Shown: positions 12,901-27,900, counted from the stretch's first letter. The stretch: DNA of 64,000 nt from Opisthorchis felineus (GCA_004794785.1 SJOL01010120.1:154140-218139), one strand, 5' to 3'. Numbers and translations: made by a program. Notes: generated from the sequence alone by a model not told the origin.

Positions 12901-15900
12901 CCACAGATGACTGATAGGACGACACTTCGGATCCGAACTGTTAGCTGACCCACCGCTACGTAATGATGACCGACATCGTTTCACCATCTGGAATCAAAGT
13001 GCTTGCAAGCTCTACGATTGTCGGTCTGTCTCGCAGGATTGCCAATATCTGGAACTTGCCGCCGCCGTTGTGATGGTCGGTTTCAACACTACCAACTGGC
13101 GAATGAGGCGATTTTCCAACTTCCCCGTGCTGAATACTGAAATACTCGGTAGAGTTCTACGCAGCGTAGTCTGTTTGGAAATCAAACACGCTACTCGCAG
13201 AAGCCCGCACATAAGCCATTCACCATTTGCAGGCACATTAAAATGGATTTAACGCTCTTACGGAGATTTAAAAGTTTGTCCTATCGTTCGCTTTGTTCGA
13301 TTACCGCACTGCTTGTTCCTTCTGGAGGAAGATAGTGGTATCCCTTGAAATCCTACAAGGATACCTCTAAATACTGGGATGTAACAGGATCTGCACATGG
13401 GCCGGATAGGATGTAGTCGTCTGAAGGATGGAATGTGTTAGCATGTACTCTCCAGGCAAAGTACTGCAGTTTCATCCCTGTCGGGAGTCATCTGAAGTGC
13501 GCATATCACGAAACTCCAGAGCGTCTCGAAACCGCGACCTCCCGGTTGCAAGTTTGAACTTTTATCCGTTTGGCCACGATCGGCTGATCAGCAGTGTTAT
13601 TAACTCACACTTAGACAGGATATAGCGCCGCCCATCCTTCAATCACGGGATCCACATCACGTGGCCACACTTGTTGACTGGCTCCTCGAGCAAGGACTTC
13701 TCAGATGGAGGTTTCACTCATCGGGTGAATTCTATTCTTTCTCTGGGCTACTTACAGATTGTTGCATAGATTGGTTTCACTCGCATGACGAAATCTACAC
13801 CAAAAATTCCCAAATCTATTCGCACTCCCATGAAGTACTGCATGTCGTAAAGTTAGGCTTTGTGCTCCAAGAGGACTTCTCCTTAGAAGTAGCTGCTTTT
13901 GATTGGTTCGCCAAGAACGAGACCCTTCACGTGATCTGTTCAAAGAAGGAGGACCGTGAAGGTGAAATTCAGCTGAAAATCATGTTTTCAAGACTCCGGG
14001 GGGAACAAACTTGTCTGTGGTACGATCAGTCTTGTAGTGCTCGACACTGAAAGGTAAAAAGACCCAGTGTACGAGTTTGACAAAAATGGTCTGTGTTGGA
14101 AGGGGGCTCGAGGTCCTTCAGACACACTGGATGATAGGTCTTTGGAATTGAGGATGATCTCTCAAAAAATATCAGTCACAAGCCAACTGTTATGGAATCG
14201 TGCCAAATTGGTCTCTTTGGACCCTAGTGGGATTGGACTGAGATGGACTAAACCCATGTTGTATTGTCGAACTTGTACTGTGTCAGATTGCACCCATTTG
14301 GATTTGAGCAACTTAGTATACGTAACCATGCCCCGTGGCCAATATGGATGCGTCAAGTAGACTTGATTGCGAAATGTTATCCACCCAGGGTAATCCTCTG
14401 AATGGTTCCGTAGCCGAGGACTGTGAGGGCCAGTAAACCGGAGCTTGCCACCGTTATGACGCTTCGACGACGCAATATTCGCTCCCCTGGCGAAAAAAAC
14501 ACCGTTCACATGGTCCACGTGTCACCATCATCATCATCATCACCATCAAAGACAGCAACATTAGTGTTGACACTGATGCTTCACCGCCGTACCTCGTGTC
14601 ACCACATTGGCCCAGTTCACTGCTTCCGTTTGTGCGTCTTTGGTTCCTTGCTTGGGGGCTCCCAACCAGTGGCACCGTCCCCCCTCCCGCATTAGCTACC
14701 TATCCTGTATTCAATGATGGAACATCAATGGTACCGATAAGAATTGTCCTCTTGTGTGTGTGAGATCCCCTCTGAAATGCCCAGCATTGTACCCAGGGTT
14801 GTCGCTGTTCAGTGATATTTACACCTCATTGGCTGTATTTCAGTCGTTTTTAGGGAGTCAACTGGACAAGACTTATCGAGTGTCGGCCTTGAATGGCATC
14901 GGAAACTGCTTGTTCATTCTGGCAGCGTCCTCTGCTGAATGGGACCCATGGCAGACTTTAGACCTTAGCTGTTTGTTATGTTTGGATAGCATTTTTGACG
15001 ACAACAACCCATCCTATGCCCTAGTTATCTAAATCGTTATTCGGTCGAAAGATCTCATTTGCGGGACCTTATATCCAAAGTGAATGAGTACTAAAAATGG
15101 GGACCAGATAAATTCTTCCCCTCATTGCAAGATTTCATGCCCTGACGGCAACTTACTGCAGCACTATGTAGGAAGAAGTTGCGTGCCTATCCTTGGGTTA
15201 GTCCCTTTTCTTTAGTCTCTCCATCACTTGAATCCAACGGGGAGCACTTTTGTGGACTCCCTAGGCGAGATGACCTCTTCGTAGGTATAACTGAATAAAT
15301 GTTCCGATTCTTTTGCTGACGCAATGAGAAGCACGAGAACTTCCCAATCAGGGGAGAACCGAAAACTTCAGGAACCACTGGTTTAGTGTGCAAAAAGGCT
15401 ATGAAAGACCGCCAAGACATTCGGGTTTTCCCACACACTTCCCCCTCAGCATGAATTGCTTTACATCAGTTGTCTCAGGGGGTCTTTCCAGGGGAGTAAA
15501 TATGTTGTAAAGCTGTGTTGAATGCAGGAAGGACTAAACCCAACACTTTTTGGACCAGATCGTTCCGTCAAACAAAGACTTATACAAAATAGACTTTGAA
15601 CACAGAACGATGTCTTCAGCAGAGTGAACCCCGATGAGTTGCAAAAACTCATCGAAGAAGATCTGTCCAATGTCTAGGGACAATGAGAATTCACTCAACA
15701 CCAAACCTTTTCTGAAAACTTGTTGAACTCGTGCTACTGCACTTGGAAATAAGTAGTACGCAATTACTGCTAATTGAATTGGTCCGACGGATTCTTTATT
15801 GTGTGGATCGTATGGAAGGTAGGAAGTTATGCAGCTGGCTCTCAGCCAGTAGGATGCTTCCAACTAAAGCAGTACGCTACCCGAAGTAGTCACTTTCGGT

Positions 15901-18900
15901 GAGCTTTGCTCACTATGGGACAGTTTTGATGTCCCTTTGGTGTCTCTGAACTGGTTGATAACTTGGTTACAGTGTTGCTCCTGACTAGTGCCGTTCTTCG
16001 GGCAGGTCCACTAAGGTCAGTTTTTCTCGGTGCAGGGAGCTGTTGAAGAGCTGTTTAACCCCATGGTCAATACACCCAGCACGTATTTATCTAGTGAACT
16101 CGGTACCAACAATGGACTGATAAAATCACCAAAATCAATCGTTCAGTTGGTGAGGTTCTCTGTTAAAAGCGCCGAATCGGTCCGTCTGAAACACATCCAG
16201 CAAATATAGCTGAACACCTCCGTCTCCAAGCTAATCGCGTTTAAACCAATGGAATACGTTTGAGTGTACACAAATGAGAGTACACTCAGTGCGAAAACCT
16301 TACTTCAGAAACAAGGGGAAAAGTANGCGAATAACCTTACTTCGGAAACAAGGAGAAAAGTAACTTACGCGTACAAGCAGGTTCAGAATCCCAGATACCT
16401 TGAAATCATGATTAATACCTTGGAAGTTTTTACGCACCGTCGTTTTTTCTATTATCGTATAGGTTGATCGTTGGGAGGATGTGCAAAACAGAGCTGTGGA
16501 AATGCTACAGTCTCTTTGGTATCGTTTACTATCGAGCCCGGACCAACACTGTCGTGTTGACGAATATTTCCAAAGCAAGAGAGTTCTTCTGACAAATCCG
16601 TTGCCTGATGAAATTTCGGAGGGCGAAGGTTCCTTTCAGGCATCTGTGAATGAACGAGAGAAAATTATCTTGGACTTCAAGGTCAGTTTGCCCGTTTGGT
16701 TCATCAGTCAGGAACTAATGCAGTCATCCTTTATGAAGACTATCTTTGTAGAGTACCAAAAAATGTTTTTCTTCAGGTCTGCTTTTTGTAGAAGAGGACA
16801 CAAATCACTCTGTGTAAACCTACCTGTTTGTCTGTTTCCACTTATGATGTTGAAATAACGGTAGTGCTCCAGCCCAATTATCGGTCTGGTTTCCGCAAGC
16901 TGGCAGCAGTGTGCACACCGAGGATACACTGAGTGTATTGAACGACCGCGTCATATTTAAAGAGCATGTAAAGATAACACTCTAGGGATTAAGACGCTTT
17001 CTGGACGTGACGCAGGCAGGTGGGATGCAGCGGATACTGGAAAGCGACTGGCTGTCGGGCCCATATTTTCGACCAATCAGGGCTCGCCTTGATGCTGGAC
17101 TGGCCGATGGCCCGGACTTTTGATCAGTCACGTGTGAGTTTTGGCTTGCTGACAGCTGTAGCGCCTACCTGTGATCGATAAGACAAGTCAAGAAAAGCTG
17201 AGCCAATTCAGTAGGAACAAAGCCCCGCTCCCAGGAGTGTCGTGTAAATTCATGTGGTCGTATTAGCAAGAGGGATGTTGCTAGGACGATCAATACTTCT
17301 GCCGTTTTAAGGAGACCCTGTTTTCAGTGTGTATGTACTGGCACGTAGTCAGAATGCAAAGAATCACAACGAACCAAACAGACATCGGAATATCACCCAC
17401 TAACAACCGGAAAGCTCAGAAGATGAAAAGACTAAACGGTGTCAAACAGAATGACGGTGGTTGTGAGGTTCCTAGGATTCGTTTTCACACTATTCCCATC
17501 TAAATAGTCTACACAAAAAGCACTGGAATTGAGCTTTACTCGTCAGCATGTCGAATGATATGGCAAAGGCTAGAGGTAGCCCTGCTGAAAGACAGGACAG
17601 TTCAAAGATCAGGAGATTGCAAAACGGATGCAGAGCGCAGGCGATACCTAAGGCAAACAGTAACCAATGACAGCGCAAGCATGTTAACCAATCAAGGGAG
17701 AGCAGGCAAAGGTGCTGAGTCAACGGCCGCGCACTGGCACAACACGTGGGTTACTGTGATTGGGCCTCGGGCAAACGTGCGCTGAATACCGGGAACCGAA
17801 CAAAACGTTGCCCACGATGGGCACGTCAGAGGGGGCGGGGTTCAGACCAGTGAGCAGATGTGTTTGCTTAGTCAGGGTTAGCGTCTTTCTGGTTAGAATG
17901 ATTTATCATTATATCTATCGGAATTCAGAATCCGGAATTACGATTAACTCGCAAGCATACATTGTTTTCCAAATACACCAGCCTACCCCTTCATCTGCAC
18001 CTAATCGCATGTGTCGAATAGACGCGAAGCGAATCATCCTGCTCTTGTAGAAACTACCCTGATAAGCGATTTAGCCACAGAACGTGCATTCGCATGGATA
18101 ATTCATCGACAGGGTCTCGTTGATAAGTTTCGGGGTGGGATGGAACTATCATTCTTTGTCTGGCACACATTGCGTCACAAAACATCCGTTTTTGCTTTTT
18201 CTGTCTTGTTTTATCTGGTCGCAAGTCACACAGGATTCACATTTGATCATCGATTGAGAAACTAGTGAGGTGAATTGGGAGGTTTCAGGGTCAGTGGTAC
18301 TATACACTGTCGAAGTCATCGAGCACTCACGGCTAAATTACAATGTTCAAATACTGACCAGAAGGGTTTGGAACTCCTCAGTGACTCATGAAACAAGACA
18401 TGATGATGATTTCCAGTAGGTAGTTCTCGGACTCTCGATGTAGAATGATTTATCCTCTTGTGCAGTGATATCTGAATTTGAAAATTGAGAGAAGTGTATT
18501 GGACGAACAACGTGCTACGTTTGTGGTATGCGATTCACCTATGAGTTGTTCGCCTGACCCGACAAAGCGGGTTGTTATTGGATGGACCTTCTAAGGTACG
18601 AACAGATGGGCAGTATTCAATTTCCAATGTATATAGCTTGCTTACTGGTTGAATACACACGTAAAAACATATTTGGCTTGTTAATTTCAGACAGAAACTA
18701 GGGTCATCGAGTAGAAAATGTGCATTGGGTCTTCAGTTGTTTGAGATGAAATGTTTGTCAAAAGTGACTCACCTCAAAGGGAGATTTTCTTCTGGTGAGG
18801 AAAATGCCGCATCATTAGTTCCGTCACTCCCCTTCTTCGTAGCCGAAGGGCTCAGTTGCAATGTTGGTCCTATCGTAAAACGGTGGAGTGACCTACTTGC

Positions 18901-21900
18901 TCGATGCGTTATTAGCCCGCTTCTAATGTTTTTCTTTCCTGAACAGTTTCAATGCCTGAACGTTTGACGTGGTTCCACACTACCACCCTTTCTCTTGGTT
19001 AATTCGGAGTTGTATCAATAAAGTGTTAAGTGCTTTTTGATAACCTATTCACCGTTGCAAGGGCTGACCTCTGCTGAGTGCACTAGGACCCGATTCGTAT
19101 CTTATGGGTACGAGCCAAAGTGTTCAACCTGTGGAACTAACATGGCGCTTGGCCTGGTTAGATTCTTGCTTGCATTCTAACCAATCACAAGAGGCCGATC
19201 GTCAGGGGTCGCACAACAAGAAAGCAAACTTGAATTTCGCCAGGATGTTCACAGTTTGGAGGGACAAAAAGCCTGTAATTGGATGCAAACGCTTCGTCGC
19301 CAGTCGGAACGACATCGCCAGTGCTCAGTCTATTGTGGAGATTCACCCTCAGTGCTTATGTTTGCGTTGTTTTAGGGCTTACCTGTTAATGTCAGTGTGA
19401 CTGCCCAGTCGGACCCGTTCTTGATGTCAAATAGCCGGTTGACTTGCGGTTCTAGTGAGCCGTCTCTCTATTTGATTGGGTACTTATATTGCAGGCGACT
19501 CACCTTGCATCCCTATTGGTCGCTTCCAGTGTCACGTCGATTGGCTACGAAATGCTCGCCAAATTCAGCGATCCGCAGATCTGCCAACTGGCTTTGTTTG
19601 TGCGTTGGTGGGAGCAGAATGGCTACGAATAGCAGAGTCTTAATTCGGCAAACTTGGTGCAATAAAAACGAAGGATTACATACGTGGTACGTGTAGATTA
19701 AAACCTCTCTCTGGCGACGACAAAACAGAGTGGCCGTTACTCTTGGTGCTGTAACCAAGTCTTTATTCGTGCACTCAAACGTGCATAACACCGTTCTTTT
19801 GAAGCCAAAGATGAGCTGATGTCGCTTATGACGTAACGAACAGGTTCCATTTCGCCATAGCTACCGGGAAGGAATCAATCCGTTTCAAAAAAATGAGGCT
19901 AGGAATCATACGGCACCAAACACAACCGGTCACTTTACAGAGATGATTGCCCTAGAGCTGTTTCGTGTTTTACTTTCGCCGTAGTATTGTTTTCCATTTC
20001 ACGAGTTCTGCCACGAAACAGTAGCTACACTGATCAAAAAATCAAGTTGAATCTACGCCCATGTTAAAAAAAACGCAATTTTCCGCCTTCATTTGGTTCA
20101 GGTTGTGGACACAATGCTCAGCACACTGCAACAGGCGATGAATACGGTTCCCCCTGGCATGTGCGAATCTCGATTGCAATGGTTGGATAGTCTACGCCCC
20201 ACGTGGGAGCGTGTCCGGACAGACGTACTTTCCGAACTGCAAGTCTGCTGCCAAAATAGTCAGCATGCAGTGGCTGACATTTTGAACGATGTTGAAGATC
20301 GTTTACATTTGGCCACGCAGTTGCTACCGATCGATTCCGAATTCGGCCAGGACCGACTACAGCAAGCATATCGCCACCTGGAGTTAGCTTGTTGGTTATT
20401 TGAAAAACAAGTAAGTCTACAGTTTCGGTTTGAGCTGAGTTAGCCAGGTTCCTTGTAGTGGTGAGCACTTGATGTTCACAGCCTTGGCTAGTGGTCCTAG
20501 TTAAACTAGCTGAACCAAGTGAGGCATGCATATCAACGGACCAGTTACTCCTCCCTTTCGGCAGCACGTTTGCGCCCTTCTGCTCTGGTTCTTGGTAGTT
20601 TTGCGTTCTTCACGGTTTTTGCCTACTGGGAGTAAAGTCAGTAGTATAATGTTTTTGGGTTGCGAAAATCAGTCCCTGTTCAGAGGTATCTCCGGTTGGG
20701 TTGTCACTCAGTAGGGTGACTACTATCTTTAAGCCTAATTCTCGTTTACCAACTGTTTTAGGGACAACCATTCGGTGGGTCTTTGCCACCAGTTGATATT
20801 AACTTTTAATTACGACATTGCCTGAACCAGGATGAGGTTGAGCGTACATGGGGATCCTGATGTGGGTGCTTTGAAAGCTGTGGTCAAGACAAACAAGGAA
20901 CCACAGGGAACGTTAGCAGACACCAATCAGATCATCTTAAAACTCAAGCTGCTTGCTTTGAAGCATCAAACGGAAGTAGTACCTCACGTAACACTACCCA
21001 TACGATCGATGGAAATCCTGCAGAGCCGACTTCCAGTTTCGCCCTCCTTTGGGTTCATCAGGTGGTCCGCTAACACCAAGTCAGTTTGAAAATGAGTGCA
21101 GTTTAATGTCCAGTCAGGACCGATGGATTTCCCAGGGACTAGACCTGTCTAATGGGCCCCACGAAGGGTGAAGCCAGCAAGTGGACTGTCCAGAACCTTT
21201 TGAGTATTGTCTTGTGAAGGAAAGTACTTCGAAATCTTGAATAGCGTTCCAACTGTAAAAAGAGGCGACCTTTGTGCAGCGTACCCAGTTGAAGAGGTTC
21301 AGCGGGGATTCATCTGGGTCTCCCGTTAACATCAAGTTAATTTTCAAATGGATTTTTAACGATACCATCGGAGGCTGTGTTCAGCATGTGGGTGTTATTC
21401 ATATGGGAGGCACTAAATTTATGACGGCACGGAAACTCAATAGAAGGCCACCGAATAGTTGGTTTAAAATGATCATTTTTTGCAAAGGCCTCACAATTTC
21501 GTGTACAATATTCTCGCAGATTCGCGCACTGACAATGGATCTTTTACGGTACCTCGTGTGAGAAACCGCCTCCTCCCCCCCAAGAAGGGTCAGGAAGCCC
21601 CTTTCTTCATGGGGATCACTGCACACAACCTGAATTGCCAACCTTTCCCTTGCCGAGTCTTTTCCAGCTAAAGCTTAAGAGGAGACCATTAAGCAGTTGT
21701 GAACAACAACTTCTGATTGGTGGCCTGCATTGCCACTAAGAGAAAAACCAAGAATCTACTGCGTATGGGTACTCTGGTTTGTCTTGGATGGTGGTCACAA
21801 CAGTACACTTCTGGCACCGTCGTAGGTTCAAGTCTCTTGAATCCTTAAACAACTAAAGCGGCCTTAACCACTGTCGTTTTTGGGCCCTTTGGTGGTAATC

Positions 21901-24900
21901 TGTCACTTCACGCGAACCTTACATGTGTGCAAGCCAAGACGTACTGGTTCGCCACCATGATAAGCCTCCATAATCACTGTCATTTTCCGCTTTCTGAATC
22001 ACTAGAACGGCCTGTTTTTCTTGTGAGACTCGAATGAGACTCCCGAAAAGCAAAGTTTTATGAAAAAGATGATACAGGTTGACGGTCCTCGTGTTTTTAG
22101 GCTTCTCATCCCAAGGTCTATCCAATCATGTTCTGCTGTCTAAAAGTTTACAACAAAGCCCTTTGGGATTCGGAACGATATCAACATGTGGCTTGTCGTG
22201 GCAGTCACACGAAGAGCTCTTGAATGACCCTATTGGGAATATGTATGGCTGGGAAGTTTAGGCGTATAAACAGCAAGCATCTTTGCTTGTCGAAAAAAAG
22301 TTTTCGTTGTTTAATCCTGCTTTCAGTGTGCGTGTGCGAAGCTGTTGCTTTACTGAGTCATCGATCGGGACGAATCACCTCAGGTCTGGATGTCCCCGCT
22401 GCTGTCTCAAAATAATATAGCGGGTATTTTGCTTGACAGTTGACTTTTGGAACTGGGACAAGGATGAAGGACACGGAAATGGTGATATTTCCTATTGGAG
22501 AGGAACCAAAGTAAATAGAGATTGCTTCGTCCGCTGAGCTGAGGAATCTGGTTGCGAACGTCTCATCACTCATTGAGGTGACGTTGTCAGTGCGCGCTTG
22601 CGGTAGCGGCGAAGTAGTATGCTGCATTAGTGAGAGAGGCTGAACAGTAGGGTGCATAACTTTATTTACGCACTGCTGGCGATGTTCGACCTTCGTTTAT
22701 GATTGGTTGTTTGAGTCGACAATACTATTGGTCTGCTCGTTAGTCTGTGTTTTGGTTCACTGACGTCCACTTGATCTTTGTGTTTGTACTCCCCAACTTT
22801 CATCCATTCAGTTGACCGTTCATCAGCTCAACGGTCCGAAAATGTGGTCTTAACTGAATAATGCACTTGGATTTATGAGATGGTATGAACCCCTCTAGGC
22901 CTGCCAGTTCATAAACCGTTGGAAACAGTATGCGCTTCATTATGAGTCGGTTCCTTGCTTTTGTGGTCGCATCCTAGCGAAATCCCCAATCAACCACAGC
23001 AGCCGTTACTCACCAAAGTAAGTACGGTCATCGACGACATGATGATGATATCTCATCGTGAGGGAGCACTGGACTATCATTTGACAGCTGGATGTGTTAA
23101 AAAAACAGCGACTGAACGGTTGCTTCAGTGCGAGCAATCCTTTTTCCAAAAATTTGCTTTTGAGTCTTGGCATTTCTGACTCACTTAAACGACCAAAGTC
23201 AAATTGTAATTAGACTTTAAGTGTGGGCCTATTTTCATTGTTCATCCGACTATCAACTCCTCGTAGCAAAAGACAATATTCGATCGACCGAAGAATTTGA
23301 ACGAGATTACTTATTTCTTACGTTTTTTACCTTCTAGGGGAACCGGTACAACCCTGAACAACCAAACCAAGAGGGAACAGTGCCTTCATCGAAGATCAAA
23401 CAATTAGGTCAGAGAATTGGTCTTGTGGAAAACTCACTTCACTGCTATCAAGCTCTCAACGCCTTGTTCGAGGAAATCGTTGGAGCTGATGAGCTTCAAC
23501 CGGCTGTCTTGGAGGTGGGTGGTACCATCATTGTTGTTGTTAAACTAAGATATATTCACTCAAAGTTTCGAATATGAAAAGCTTTTCGCGAGTGGCATGT
23601 TCTGGTGATGAAGCTTCCAGTCTCAAACTTTGTACCCTTCTCTTTATCATCCCCGAAATTTACCTCATTTTAGATGACCCTCGTGAAACTGGATGTTCTG
23701 GAAGCTCAACTGGACAACTTGTTGTCCATTATAAACCCTACTGCTAAAAAACGACAGCCAGATCAGCCTCCACAAAAGGAATTCTCGGAACTCCTGTCCT
23801 CCAAGCAGATTGAATTGATTCGTCATATCTTGTTAAATCGTCTACACTACCACGAATTTCTGGTTTCCGCTCCTGTTCGAAGACACCAGCGACTGAACTA
23901 TTCTCTACTTCAGGTGGACAATTCTCTTGACCTGATTGTACATCAACTCAGACGATTCTTGGATGTCCGGCAACCGGAAAATCCCTCCGCAACTTACGCA
24001 TTGTTGCTAAGACTTCCAAATGATTCTTGTATTGCACAGGTTAGTTTACTATCTCTTCGTGCAAGGTAGTTCATGGTTGTTCATGTACTCGAAATGTACT
24101 TTATTGTACTATGGTTATCTTCTACTGGAGGAGGATCCGACAGCCTTGAAGGTCAGCGGTGATGTGGAACAAGCCGGTCACCATTGCTAGTAGATCTGCT
24201 CGAAAGTTCATCTCGGTTCCTTGCGCGTCCAAGTGTGTCCTGCCGAACGGAACCGAAGTACTGTTGGTTCCAGAAAAGAAAGTCATCCGCCATATCTGTA
24301 CACACATTGGACAGGAGGCGTTCCACTATCTTCGTCTGTCTTGGCTCATCGATCCAAATGAGGATCACTTAGATATAAGAGCTCCTCTTAAAGGCAGGGT
24401 TGGATCCTCGCCTAATATCCTTCGCTCAGGCAAACTCTCGTAACTGCACATGCCTCAGTAGGTTGCCGTGTGTACCCCGATGCTCGCGAAGGCCCCTTAT
24501 CGCTAGAACCTATAATACTAATCAGGGTGGGCTCTATCCTATCTCATTTCTTAGTGCAAAGCTACTGCCCACAGCCTGATGTTCTACTGCTGTGGTCACC
24601 AGCACTTAAAGCAATCACATGACAGAATACGTATGTTATCAACGAAATTTCTCGATGCGAAACGTCTCGTTTGAACTAGCGTTTGATTCTGACGATGGTG
24701 TTTACGTACAGGGAGCAAGATGGATGAAGCTTTCTTGTGTCCGTTGAAAAGTTAGCTCGATCCAACCCACGTATCCCACATCTTGTTCTTGGAGATGACA
24801 GTTTTGTGCGCTCTCAAAGTAACGCAGACTGGGTTTATAGGAGCTCCGGCCTGTTGTTTTTGTCTCTGGGTTGCGGGGTTGCCTACAAAAAATGTTCGAA

Positions 24901-27900
24901 TTGTATGCAAAAACCACAAGAAGTCCGTCATGTTCCTCTTGCTGAACAGTACTCAACCCCTATTTTCTGTCCATATAAGCAGTACTACATTGGATTCAAT
25001 AGCTCAGGCGTTTTTAGAAATCGGAGACTTTTATCAATTTCCATGGGTTTCGAAGGCCATTGATGAAAGAAGCGGCCCCGGGGCTTTTGGCTCTCCACAG
25101 TACTTCTGCGTGTAAAAAGAACTCGGAAGAAGATAAATTTAACGTATGATTAGTTTATCTTTGTAACGGAATTTAAAACAGCGGCGGTGACACCGGTATA
25201 CACCAGCATGATTAGTGATGAACACGGTAACTCAAGCGAAGGGACTGAGCTGAGACTGTCAGAAGCGTTCATGCGGTGTAACCGAGTGGGAACATTTTTG
25301 TGTAGGCCGACGATGACTTCACCGATCGAATGATAGCTTCGTAACTAAACTCCAAAATCTCGCTTCTCATAGATTAGGATAGTAGTTTGACTGTACCGGT
25401 TCACGGATGCCGTGAGTTCAGCACTGTGTTAGTTCGTGTAGCGTTTGCGAATGCGCACAACGTCTTTGAACGGGTTTTTATTGATCAGCGTTTTCGTCAC
25501 ATAGGTCAAACCTCGTCAGGGGACGGACTAACCGAAACTGCATAGACAACGAACCACCTGCCATTTGGTTTCAACACCGAAGCACTCACCATTCTATGCG
25601 TTATTCTGATTGATCAAGGTCATGTTTGGGTGTAGGGGTTGTGTTGAGGCTGAGAGAATCGAACTTGCATGATCCTGTTTTCAACTGTAGATCAGTCCTG
25701 TCCGGACGACAGATAGTTTCTGGCTGTCAATTCGGTTGTCAAATGCAGTTTGAACATAGACTGCTAGAGTTTTTACACAGCGAAGTTCCGAATTCCGCGG
25801 TAGCTTGTTATGACGTATTTTGGTTTGAGCATAAAATACCTTATAGCTCTCCTTCAGAGTCTTTTTCTAATACTTTTTGCTAATATTTCTAGTTTTTTCT
25901 AGTATTTATAATATTCTAGTATTTTCTAGTATGTGGAACTGGGTGGAATTTTGAGGAGAAAAACGTACATGTTTTTGGTGTCCTGTGATTCGTACGCGCA
26001 TTTGCATGCTAGTTCCGTCCATGTACCTGGCCGTATTTCATGGACGTCGTCGCTTTTGCAGGTTTTTTTGGTGTACTGAGTGCCTTTCGAAAATGCGTTA
26101 GTCATTTCTTCTCATCATAGTCTGAGTGCGCTCAAATTTAACACTTTTTGAGGCCCCGTCTGAGCAAAGATTACCTGTTGCTTTTATCATCGATTTACTG
26201 CGGTTTCTGTTCATAGCCATAATCCTGATTGAGGAATGTATTAGTGTCACGTGACGAGGGCCACCGCAACTGGATGTATTGCTTCAAAACATACACACAG
26301 AACTGGGCGATGAGGTCTGATCAACATGACTTCAAGGACAGACAAAATGTTTTGGTTCTGATTGCGCAGCAGCACTCGAAAGGAATAGTTCGGACTGATT
26401 TGTGACCAGTTTGCAGCAGTGGCTTGGAGCAGGCAACGCGGGTTCGTGACTTTTGAGGACAGCTACGCGATCGCTCAAAAAACATATTACGTTGTGTGAC
26501 ACCAGAACCCAAAACTTGTCTACCAGTGAATCCATACTGATCTGCACAGAACGTCTCGAAGCAATGCATCCGGTTCTCGTGGTCCTGATCAGGCGACAAA
26601 GTTACCTTTATGTCCGCTCTACTTTGTTGGTGACTCCTTTATGTATTCAAATGCATCTCGTGATTGAGGCGGATAAAGTGTTAGCGTTCCGTGACGTATG
26701 CTTTCTATTTTATTGTTGGTACGAATGATGGCCCTGTGGTTCGAACCCGATTTCTGCATCTCGACTGCTCCTGTCTAGGCTTGGGCGACCCAGAAGTATC
26801 TCACCCTTCAGGCTTCCTTTCAGTGGCACGCCAGTTGGGCACCAAAAATGTGTTACAGCTGAACGGATTGGGAGAACCCGCCGTGTTTTTTTTGCTACGC
26901 TGTATACAATAACCGCTTTCAAAGTAGTTGTAAACGCTCTGAAAACAAATTTTGGAAATAACTCGAGCAAACTAGATCTTTTCAACACCTTTCCTTTGAG
27001 GCAAGATGACCAATAGATTGGAATGTGTCCGCTTGTGGCTTTATTCCGGAACCATCGTCGGAAAATATCATAGGACATTCGCAAGCTAGCTCTCCCAACA
27101 CGAATAGTGTTGGGAAACTATTCGTGTGCTGACAACTTATGACCAGATAATAACGTTGGCTGTTTGAAAATTATGGTTTCCAAGTAACCAACTCATCCCT
27201 TGTTTGGGACGATTTTCCCTTTTCCCATTTATGTCCGTCAGCTCCCTTCCCAACTGGCCTTTTTGGACCAGTACTGTGAAGAGGTAAAAAGCTGTGTATC
27301 TGAAAAGCCCATAACTTATCCGCTACATCTCAGAGAGTTGGGTCGTGTGGAACAATATCCGGAGGATGATGGAACTTCCGCCTATGTGGCAGATTTGATG
27401 CAGCAAATTGCCTCTTCGTTGCTTGATCGTGCTCAAATTAGCGAATACGCGAAAGGACTGAGTGATTGGTCCGAGAAACTACACGACCTTGTTCGTGCCT
27501 TGTAAGTTTTTGAAAATCTATTCCCCCTCTTGTTTCCAGTTAACTAAGATGAAAAGCAATGAAGCTAAACCAGGCACGGACAATAGAAGATTAATTCGGC
27601 CATATACCCCATAATGTTCCTCTCTAATAAGAGCACCTCCCCATAAGGAGCATTCTGTATTCACCAAAGTCTTCTTTGAAAGGGGCGACTTAGAGATGAA
27701 AACCGCCTAGTCACACTGCATACTGTCCTGTTCAGAAAACATAGCATGTAACTCAGCTCGATCATTTTTCACGAGTCTTGTTACCCACTGCCGACGATTG
27801 TTCTGTACACACTAACCGGTTATCTCCAAAGTACCAATCAAATGTTTGTTGTAGAGGTTATATTTACAAGACGAAAAACCGTTCAGATTGTCATTCATCC

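Larger units (their letters stand above)
7038..16462. other. Long intron (9.4 kb) with retroelement and SINE debris
   Basis: It contains SINE-like units (7960, 10095, 13445), a decayed CR1-like retrotransposon (11330-12960), a short ATC repeat (14525-14548) and a 36-bp tandem duplication next to an N (16291-16362). No exon with paired splice sites and helical protein was found. A small one could be missed, because the flanking exons are both phase 0 and would join cleanly without it. Confidence 0.6.
24040..27241. other. Intron, no exon seen
   Basis: It contains a SINE-like unit (26722-26845) and an AT-rich CTAGTATTTT repeat patch (25884-25932). An open frame on each strand at 24122-24443 overlaps its opposite and has no splice context, so neither is called. 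Confidence 0.5.

Noticed and set aside
13661..14050. A 129-codon gene or exon
   Set aside because: Its first third is a reversed SINE-like unit and the rest has no recognisable domain or splice signals.
14754..15032. Exon starting after gctgtatttcag at 14842
   Set aside because: The acceptor is good but no donor follows before the stop at 15030, and the protein is not spectrin-like.
15461..15863. Minus-strand coding region
   Set aside because: Two overlapping frames of similar length have no recognisable family and no splice context.
16264..16467. Open frame before the exon at 16463
   Set aside because: It spans the N and the tandem duplication and is out of phase with the following exon.
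24122..24443. Candidate exon on either strand
   Set aside because: Both strands are open, no paired splice signals are seen, and neither protein has a recognisable family.
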